Below are positions 58,089-64,000 of a DNA stretch of 64,000 nucleotides, piece after piece. The position numbers and the translations under genes are program-made. The notes below the pieces were generated by a model. It was not told where the DNA came from and did not search any database. It saw only the letters and a program-made list of their open reading frames with translations. The stretch's first letter is position 1. Every line of letters begins with the position of its first letter. The DNA is from Streptomyces sp. P3 (lineage in GTDB: Bacteria > Actinomycetota > Actinomycetes > Streptomycetales > Streptomycetaceae). The stretch lies in contig JAFEKX020000001.1 of the NCBI GenBank assembly GCA_016893485.2, forward strand, positions 8,263,501-8,327,500, in the 5' to 3' direction.

Positions 58089-58964
58089 TCAGTCCAGCTG
58101 GCCGGGTTGGGCGGCCGGGGTCCGCCCGGCCAGGACGTCCTTCAGGTTCGCGGTGCCCTGCTGCACGGCGGCCTTGGTCGTGTCCGTCTCCGTGCCGCGC
58201 AGGCCGCCGGACGTGACCGTGATGGCGTCGGTGCCGACCCGGACGACCGCCACCTGCAGGGTGAGCGTGACGGGTTGGGCGCCGCTCGTGCCCGTGACGG
58301 TGACCTGGAGGCCCTGGCGGGCGTCACCCACGGAGGGCACCGGGTCCTCGATGACCTGGACTGTCCGGTGGCCGCCCTTGGAGTCGGTCGCGGTGAACTG
58401 GTCGCACTTCACCGGCAGCGTCTTCAGCCAGTTCAGGGAGGCGCCGAGCTTGGCCCGGTCGTAGGCGGCGACCTGGTAGAGCAGCCGGGACTCGTTCTGC
58501 TCGAACCCGGTCAGCGCGGACGCGCCGGACGGCTTGCCGAGGAGGGTGTCGTCGTAGAGCGCGTCGAGGAGCTTCTGGCAGTCGGCGGCGTTCGTCTTCG
58601 CGGTGAGGAGGGCGGCGACGTCGACCTTCCCGATGAGGAGCTTGTCGCCCCAGGACGCGGCGTCCTTGACCTGCGTCCAGTTGTCCTCGATGTCGGCCTC
58701 GGTGATCAGCGCGGCCTTGGCCCCGGCGGGGGTGAGGACACCGGCGGACTCCTCGGCGCGGGGTGACGCGGACTTACCGCTGCGGGGCGAGGCGACCGTG
58801 GACTCGGCGGCGAGCGGGGAGGCGGCGACGTCCGCTGCGCTGTCAGCGCGCCCGCCGCCGTCGCCCTTGCTCTCGCCGGAACAGGCCGCGCAGGTCAGCA
58901 GTGTGCCCACGGCCAGAGCGGAGGCGAGGACACGGGCGGGTCGGGAGGGCGGGCGACGGTGCAT
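58089..58964 (-). CDS. Putative secreted lipoprotein of unknown function
   Basis: An intact 291-residue protein. ATG 58964 (MHRRPPSRPARVLASALAVG). The signal ends LLTCAACSGES with a lipobox-like Cys. A Ser/Ala/Glu-rich linker precedes a globular domain: ADIEDNWTQVKDAASWGDKLL, CQKLLDALYDDTLLGKPSG and TLTLQVAVVRVGTDAITVTSG. Two Cys (in NAADCQKLL and LPVKCDQF) could form a disulfide. It resembles sensor-domain lipoproteins of actinobacteria but I cannot name a function. Confidence 0.7.
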   Translation of the reverse strand: MHRRPPSRPARVLASALAVGTLLTCAACSGESKGDGGGRADSAADVAASPLAAESTVASPRSGKSASPRAEESAGVLTPAGAKAALITEADIEDNWTQVKDAASWGDKLLIGKVDVAALLTAKTNAADCQKLLDALYDDTLLGKPSGASALTGFEQNESRLLYQVAAYDRAKLGASLNWLKTLPVKCDQFTATDSKGGHRTVQVIEDPVPSVGDARQGLQVTVTGTSGAQPVTLTLQVAVVRVGTDAITVTSGGLRGTETDTTKAAVQQGTANLKDVLAGRTPAAQPGQLD

Positions 58965-59070
58965 GGCGGGGCCTCCAGGGGAGTGGCGGGCTCCCACAGC
59001 GCACCATCGAGGCGGCCGGGCCTCCAGCGCAGGGGGCCGTCCGGGTGAGTCACGCTCGGTCAGGGGTACG

Positions 59071-59417
59071 TCAAAGCGGCTCGTCCTCCGGGGGCCGGAG
59101 TGCCGGTGCGGGAGGTGCGGGAGGTGCGGGCGGTGCTCGTGCGGAGGCTGGGGCTCGTGTTCCGCGCGACGGGCCCGCTGGGCGAGGCCGGCCTCCAGCA
59201 CATGCACCATCCGCCCGCCGCACTTGGGGCAGATCGCGTCGGCGAGGGGTGACCTGAGGGCCTTCCCCTCCTCGTCGACGTACTCCTGCGTGGTCAGACC
59301 GGTGGTGTCGGTCGGGTCGGCGAAGAACATCACCTGGAAGGTGGCCTCCCAGCAGTGGCCGCAGTCACCACAGGTGAACGCGAAGGTCTCCGGCACGGCT
59401 CGGGGTTCCGCGGTCAT
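59071..59417 (-). CDS. Small zinc-ribbon protein with His/Pro-rich tail, frameshifted near the end
   Basis: ATG 59417 (MTAEPRAVPETFAFTCGDCG). Two Cys pairs (CGDCGHCWE and CPKCGG) make a zinc ribbon of about 80 residues. The tail contains a HPLPHLPH-type stretch encoded by three 9-bp tandem units (about 59105-59133), which could bind metal. As sequenced, the frame runs into the lipoprotein gene. A missing C in the run near 59090-59094 would give the end PPEDEPL at 59071-59073. About 115 residues. No function known; short zinc-ribbon proteins of this kind occur widely in Streptomyces. Confidence 0.6.
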
Positions 59418-59439
59418 GGCAGGCTCCTCCGGCGGGTGG

Positions 59440-59770
59440 GGCGGACGATCAGGGCGGGAACAGTGCCCCCAGCGCACAACGCCGCACGTTGTACGGCAAC
59501 TCGAACGCCCCGCCGGCATGCCCGCGCCCCCGCACGCCCCGTCGGCTCCTGGGCGGTCGTCGCCGCCGAACACGGAGCGCGCGGCGCCAACCTGACGTCG
59601 TACCCGAGGGCCCTGTGGTGGTCGATCGAGACAGCCACGACGGTCGGTTACGGCGACTTCTTCCCGGTGCCTCCCTGGGCCGCGTCGTCGGCTCGGTGCG
59701 GGCTCTGCATGAGCGCTTCGACCGGTTGGAGCGGTTGGTGGCAGGGAAGGGCGAGGGCTCGGGAGGGTGA
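59440..59770 (+). pseudogene. Remnant of a potassium channel (pore loop without its second helix)
   Basis: One frame reads GANLTSYPRALWWSIETATT followed by VGYGDFFPV, the pore helix and TVGYGD selectivity filter of a two-helix potassium channel. Another frame continues PWGRVVGSVRALHERFDRLERL and ends at 59770. The helix that should follow the filter is absent: GRVVG joins directly to the coiled-coil tail. The N-terminal helices are also missing upstream. Unlike the other broken genes here, a one-base repair does not restore a full protein, so this looks like a true deletion remnant. Confidence 0.7.
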
Positions 59771-59796
59771 GAGGGGAGTGCTGGCCGGCAGACCCT

Positions 59797-61365
59797 TCAG
59801 TGCGCCCCACCCGCCTGCCCGACCAACGGCAGCGCCCCGAACACATGCCCCTCCCACAGCCGCCGCGAAGCCTCCTCCGGATACGCCGTGACCACAGGCT
59901 CCGTGTCCAGCACCTGCACCGGCCGGTGCTCGGTGTCGAACGCCGGCCAGCCCGGGTCGCCGGTGCGGGCGAAGGACGTCCAGGACGTGCGGAAGCGGGA
60001 CGAGAGCGCGAGGGCATCGGGGAGGGCTCGACGTCGGCGAACAGAAGGTTGCCGAGGTCGGCGGTGAACGTGCCGAAGAGCAGCGGGATGTCGAGGCCGT
60101 GGCAGGAGCCCAGCACCCCGCCCAACCCCGGTGCGGGCCAGGTGAGTTCGTAGACGTGCACGCGCCCGCCCGCGGCGACCTGCGCCTCGGCCAGGCGGAG
60201 GCAGGGCATGCGGAACACCCGGTCGGAGTGGACGAGTTCGTGCAACTCGCCGGGGAGGCGTCGGGGAAGGCCGTACGGTAGGCCTGTTCGGGGTCGGTGC
60301 CCGGTCCGAACCGGCGCAGTGCGCTCACCGCGTCCTCCTCGGTTATCTTCCCGAGTTGTCCGCCGAGCGCGGTGAACAGCCGGAACTCGTCCCGGTTGTG
60401 ACCGAGGATCAGCTCCACGTCCCGGGCCGCGCCCGCCGCGACGCCCTGCCAGGGCGCGGTCGGCAGCACCTCGCCGTCGACGACGGGTGCGAAGGGGCTC
60501 AGGGTGTGGGCGACGACACCCCAGCGGTCCGCGTGCTGGTGCATCTTGGTGGTCAACGTCTCGCCCGCCGTGGGCAGTTCACGGGGGTCCACGGTCGCGA
60601 GGTCGGCGGCCGTGGGGCGCAGTCCCGCCTCGGCGGCGATCGCGGCCGCGATGTCCCGGGCCAGCTCGTCGGAGAAGAAGGAACCCGGCACGCTCTGCGC
60701 GACGGCCCGGTGGAAGAGTCCGGCGGCGCTCGGCATCACCAACAGCGAAGCCACCGACCCGGCACCGGCCGACTCGCCGACCACGGTGACCTGTTCGGGG
60801 TCGCCACCGAACGCGGTGATGTTGTCCCGCACCCACTCCAGCGCGGCGACCTGGTCGAGCAGCCCGCGGTTGGCGGGGGCGCCGTCGATGTGGGCGAACC
60901 CCTCAACACCGACGCGGTAGTTGAGGGTGACGACCACCAAGTCGCCGTCGCGGGCGATGCGTTGGGCGTCGTAGCCCGGGCTGCCCGCGTGTCCGAGCTT
61001 GTAGGCGCCGCCGTAGACCCACACCATGACCGGGCGGCGGGCCGACGGATCGGGGGCGGGTGTCCACACGTTGACGGTCAGCCAGTCGTCGCCCGTCGCC
61101 GCCTCCCACACGACCCGGCGGCCCTGGAATCCGGACTCCTGCGGGGCGGCGGACCGAAGGCGAGGGCGTCGCGTACGCCGTCCCAGCCGCGCACGGGCCG
61201 CGGTGCCTGGAACCTTGCCTCGCCGACCGGCGGTTCGGCGAACGGGATGCCGCGGAAGACCGCCAGCCCGTCCTCGAGCCGCCCGCGCACCGCACCGGCG
61301 CCGAAGCGCACCACCGGCGCCTCGGCCGAACCGGCCGCCGTGTCACGGGAGTTGCGTGTCGTCAT
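59797..61365 (-). CDS. Type B carboxylesterase/lipase, frameshifted
   Basis: ATG 61365 (MTTRNSRDTAAGSAEAPVV). Family motifs in order: LAVFRGIPFAEPPVGEARF, DDWLTVNVWTPAPD, VMVWVYGGAYKLGHAGSPGY (oxyanion hole), VTVVGESAGAGSVASLLVM (nucleophile Ser), LILGHNRDEFRLF (acid region) and VLGSCHGLDIPLLFGTF (catalytic His). The frame breaks near 61143-61150, 60252-60258 and 60015-60022. About 522 residues, normal for the family. No signal peptide, so probably cytoplasmic. Hydrolyses carboxyl esters; natural substrate unknown. Lies downstream of the MFS exporter gene on the same strand, 107 bases apart. Confidence 0.85.
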
Positions 61366-61472
61366 GGTGGGCTCCTCGCTGTGTGCCGGGGAGGTGCGGG
61401 GTGCTCGGAGGACGGTCGCCGCCGTACCGGGTGGGACGGCGGCGACCGCGTGTGCTCGTTGTCCAGGATGCC

Positions 61473-62953
61473 TTACACCGTGGCCTCGGAGACCTCGGGA
61501 GACGTGGTCGGCGTCCCGTCGGCCGGGGCCTCGACGGCCTTGCGGGGCCTCGGGATCAGGCTCGCGAGGAAGAAGGCCAGCAGGGCCGCTCCGGCGCCGA
61601 TGGCCATGACCACCTTGAAGCCGTTCTCCGACGGGAGGGCGTAGCCGCCGAAGTCGGTGGTCATCTGGGCGAGGATCACACCGGCGATGGCGCTCGCGAA
61701 GGACGTACCCAGCGACCGCATCAGGGTGTTGAGGCTGTTGGCCGCGCCGGTCTGGGACGGGTCGACCGCGCCCATGATCAGGGCGGGCAGGGCGCCGTAG
61801 GTGAAACCGACGCCGGCACCGATGACGCAGGACACCAGGATCAGGTGCCAGACCTCGGACATCAGCAGGATGTTCAGGGCGTAGCCGGAGGCCACGATCA
61901 GTGCGCCGATCATCAGGGTGACCTTGGGGCCCTTGGCCTTGGTGACCCGGGCGGACACCGCGGACATGGCCATCATGACCAGGCCCTGCGGGGCGAGCAC
62001 CAAGCCGACCGCCAGCATCGACCTGCCGAGGCCGTAGCCGGTCTGCGTGGGCAGTTGGAGCAGCTGGGGAGGACCAGGGACATCGCGAACATCGAGAAAC
62101 CGAGCGCGATCGAGGCCAGGTTGGTGAACAGCACCTGCGGCCTGGCGGTCGTACGCAGGTCCACCAGCGGCTGCGGGCTGCGCAGTTCGTACCGGCCCCA
62201 GGCGAGCAGGATCGTGACGGCGGCGATGCCCAGGGCCAGGGTCGTCGCGCTGGTCCAGCCCCAGTCGGAGCCGTTGGAGATCGCGAGCAGCAGGGAGACC
62301 AGTCCGGCGGACAGGCCGAGCGAGCCGACCAGGTCGAAGCGGCCGCCGGTGCGGACCTCGGACTCGGGCACGAGCAGCAGGACCAACAGGAAGGACAGGG
62401 CGCCGAGGACGGCGGAGACCCAGAACAGGATGTGCCAGTTGTAGTGGTCCGCGATGAACGCGGCCGACGGCAGACCCAGGGCGCCGCCGACACCGAGCGA
62501 GGCACTCATCAGCGCGGTGGAACCGGCCAGCCGCTCGCCGGGCAGCACGTCCCGCATGACGCTGATGCCGAGCGGCACGACCGCGGCGGCCAGACCCTGG
62601 AGCGCGCGGCCGATGACCATCGGGACCAGCGAGTCGGCCAGGGCGCACACGATCGAGCCGGTGACCAGCAGCACGATGCTGGTCAGCAACATGCGGCGCT
62701 TGCCGAACATGTCACCGAGGCGGCCCACGACCGGGGTAGCCACGGCGGCGGCCAGCAGGGTGGCGGTGACCGCCCACGCCGTGTTCGACGCGGAGGCGTT
62801 CAGGTATCTCGGCAGCTCCGGGATGATCGGGATGACCAGGGTCTGCATCAGCGAGACGACGATTCCGGCGAAGGCCAGCACCGCGACGACGGCGTTCGAC
62901 CTCGGCGGAACGGAGGAACCCGCTTCGGCGGGTCGGGCAGGGGCGTCGGACAT
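61473..62953 (-). CDS. DHA2-type MFS drug/metabolite exporter (14 helices), frameshifted
   Basis: ATG 62953 follows ATGGAGG. Helices include AVVAVLAFAGIVVSLMQTLV and YGALPALIMGAVDP; loop motif A is GRLGDMFGKRRMLL. The motif ALMSASLGVGGALGLPSAAF matches motif C, typical of antiporters. About 14 helices in total, as in EmrB/QacA. A lost base in the G run near 62066-62070 breaks the frame (LPQLLQLPTQTGYGLGRS follows). About 493 residues. It exports small hydrophobic or cationic compounds by proton antiport. A 12-bp MarR-type palindrome 46 bases upstream suggests control by a MarR regulator located elsewhere. Confidence 0.85.
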
Positions 62954-62998
62954 GGCGGAGCCTCCATCGGGAACGCAGTGGTGAGCTGAGATGTATTG

Positions 62999-63010
62999 AC
63001 TTGCGCAAGT
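62999..63010. promoter_or_regulatory. MarR-type palindrome upstream of the MFS exporter
   Basis: ACTTGCGCAAGT is a perfect 12-bp palindrome 46 bases before the exporter ATG, next to an AT-rich CAATACAT that may be its -10. MarR proteins often bind TTGCGCAA-type sites before efflux genes. Confidence 0.6.
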
Positions 63011-63014
63011 GCCC

Positions 63015-63048
63015 GCGGGCCGGCGCCGACGAGTGGGCGCCGGCCCGC
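63015..63048 (-). terminator. Hairpin terminator downstream of the alcohol dehydrogenase
   Basis: GCGGGCCGGCGCC (63015-63027) and GGCGCCGGCCCGC (63036-63048) form a perfect 13-bp stem with an eight-base loop, two bases past the dehydrogenase stop. It separates that gene from the exporter promoter. Confidence 0.75.
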
Positions 63049-63050
63049 GC

Positions 63051-64000
63051 CTACTCGTCGAAGGTGACGACGATCTTCTCCGCCGCGCCCGGTGTCAGCG
63101 CCAGCTCGAAGGCCCGCCCGACCTCGGCGAACGGCACCCGGTGACTGATCAGCTGGGCGAACCGCTCGTGGTGCTCGGCGATCTCGCGCGTGACCTCGAA
63201 GATCTCGGTGGGGTAACCCTGCGAGGCGATCAGCGTCAGCTCGCTGCGCAGCATCCCGCCGAGATCGATGTCGGCGCCCTTCTTCTGTACGGCGACCATC
63301 ACCAGCTTGGCGCCCCACTTCGCGGAGTCGATCGTGGTGTTGACGACCGCGGCGACCCCGGCGGCGTCGATGTAGATGTCGGTACCCGCGCGCGGCTGGC
63401 CCAGCGCGTTCGCGGCCTGGCCGTGCAGGTCGGTCAGCCGGGCGGTGACGTCCTCCCCGGCGGAGTTGATCACCGCGTCCGCGCCGACGGCGAGCGCCGT
63501 CTCCAGGCGCGAGGCGATGACGTCCGCGACCACGACGTGCTCGACCCCGCGCAGCTTCAGCCAGATCGCCGCGCCCAGACCGATCGGCCCGGCACCGAAG
63601 ATGACGACCCTGTCGCCGGGCTTCGCCTCGGACCGGTTGACGGCGTGCCGGGCCACGGCCATCGGCTCGTTGAGGGCGGCGACGTCGAACGGCACGGTGT
63701 CGGGGAAGACGGTGACGCTCTTGCCGATCTCGCAGTCCTCCAGGAGCAGGTAGTCGCTCATGGCCCCGTGCCTGCCGCCGCAGCCGATGATCCCGGAGGG
63801 CGCGCCCTGCGGGTTGACGACCACGCGGTCCCCGACCTTCAGCCCCTCCACCTCCGCGCCCACCTCGACGATCTCACCGGCCGGCTCGTGCCCGAGGGGG
63901 ACCGGGGTCATCGCGCCGCTGGGTCCGAAGGGGCCGCCGCCGAGGTGCAGGAAGAAGGTGTCGGTGCCGCAGATCCCGCACGCGCGGATCTTCATGAGGG
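63051..64000 (-). CDS. Zinc-dependent medium-chain alcohol dehydrogenase, 5' partial
   Basis: The coding frame runs off the right edge of the window; the ATG at 63995 (MKIRACGICGTD) is internal, since family members have about 30 residues before this motif. Catalytic zinc: CGICGTD and LGHEPAGEIVEVG (His-Glu). The structural four-Cys lobe is absent; only a GCGGRHGAMSDYLL segment occurs there. Nucleotide fold: VVIFGAGPIGLGAAIWLKL, followed by VVADVIASRLETALAVGADA (acidic residue, so NAD preferred). It resembles threonine/butanediol/sorbitol-type dehydrogenases; substrate unknown. The terminator at 63015-63048 closes the unit. Confidence 0.8.
   Translation of the reverse strand, partial: LMKIRACGICGTDTFFLHLGGGPFGPSGAMTPVPLGHEPAGEIVEVGAEVEGLKVGDRVVVNPQGAPSGIIGCGGRHGAMSDYLLLEDCEIGKSVTVFPDTVPFDVAALNEPMAVARHAVNRSEAKPGDRVVIFGAGPIGLGAAIWLKLRGVEHVVVADVIASRLETALAVGADAVINSAGEDVTARLTDLHGQAANALGQPRAGTDIYIDAAGVAAVVNTTIDSAKWGAKLVMVAVQKKGADIDLGGMLRSELTLIASQGYPTEIFEVTREIAEHHERFAQLISHRVPFAEVGRAFELALTPGAAEKIVVTFDE

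Noticed and set aside
59105..59133. Three 9-bp tandem GGTGCGGGA-type units as a possible short repeat array
   Set aside because: They lie in a coding frame, encode His-Pro-Leu repeats, and there are no unique spacers, so this is not a CRISPR-like array.
58089..60245. A 718-residue minus-strand open frame joining the esterase end, zinc-ribbon protein and lipoprotein
   Set aside because: Each part has its own start, family and length. The lipoprotein signal peptide would be internal, which makes no biological sense.
1..64000. tRNA, rRNA, CRISPR, insertion sequence or prophage signals
   Set aside because: None found: no transposase or integrase motifs, no spacer-repeat array, no cloverleaf-like stretch with a GTTCRANNC box that held up.

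Overview
The window is high-GC actinobacterial DNA, almost certainly Streptomyces. Evidence: third-position GC bias that leaves long antisense frames open, frequent GTG starts with GGAGG-type ribosome sites, four-base ATGA/GTGA overlaps between genes, mycothiol-linked formaldehyde metabolism, rare TTA codons, and a 65-bp dispersed repeat of the kind common between Streptomyces genes. I see no tRNA, rRNA, CRISPR array, transposase or attachment site.

A caution applies to the whole window. About 34 of roughly 50 genes can be read end to end only by changing frame one or more times. The breaks are nearly all single-base losses, with a few gains, mostly in runs of C or G, and conserved protein sequence resumes at once in the new frame. 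I take these as sequence errors rather than decay, annotate each such gene as one CDS and give the break positions.

Layout. (1) 1-22858, + strand: one long, tightly packed operon for an exported surface polysaccharide. It holds two chain-length/co-polymerase proteins, an asparagine-synthetase-like amidotransferase, a bi-domain dehydrogenase, a heparinase-type lyase, a beta-helix lipoprotein, a polymerase/ligase, two glycosyltransferases, a flippase, a pyruvyl transferase, and a compact sugar module (C-methyltransferase, nucleotidyltransferase, PIG-L deacetylase, epimerase, DUF4910 metallohydrolase, RmlC-like epimerase, class III aminotransferase). (2) 22871-25945: a PAP2 phosphatase, an aldehyde dehydrogenase and a divergent TetR regulator. 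(3) 26077-51727: a choline/glycine betaine catabolic island. Choline is oxidised by BetA and a betaine aldehyde dehydrogenase. Betaine is imported by an ABC system and demethylated by a Rieske oxygenase with its own ferredoxin and reductase. Dimethylglycine dehydrogenase and four-subunit sarcosine oxidase finish the route to glycine. Formaldehyde is handled by a mycothiol-dependent dehydrogenase, and folate one-carbon units by serine hydroxymethyltransferase and formyl-THF deformylase. An IclR regulator sits inside the island, and a 17-bp inverted repeat (GTTGCG-N5-CGCAAC) recurs in front of its transcription units. A PlsC acyltransferase and a WD40-type protein interrupt the island. (4) 51996-64000: mixed accessory genes, namely a secreted tannase/feruloyl esterase, a DUF4916 Nudix-like protein, a FluG-type amidohydrolase plus glutamine synthetase-like pair, a SAM methyltransferase, a lipoprotein, a zinc-ribbon protein, a potassium-channel remnant, a type B carboxylesterase, a DHA2-type MFS exporter with a MarR-like palindrome, and a medium-chain alcohol dehydrogenase cut by the window end.

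Most interesting items: the shared operator that ties the betaine genes together, the enzymatically unassigned sugar module, the SoxD-SoxA junction bridged in frame by a dispersed repeat, and a TTA codon near the end of the polysaccharide operon.
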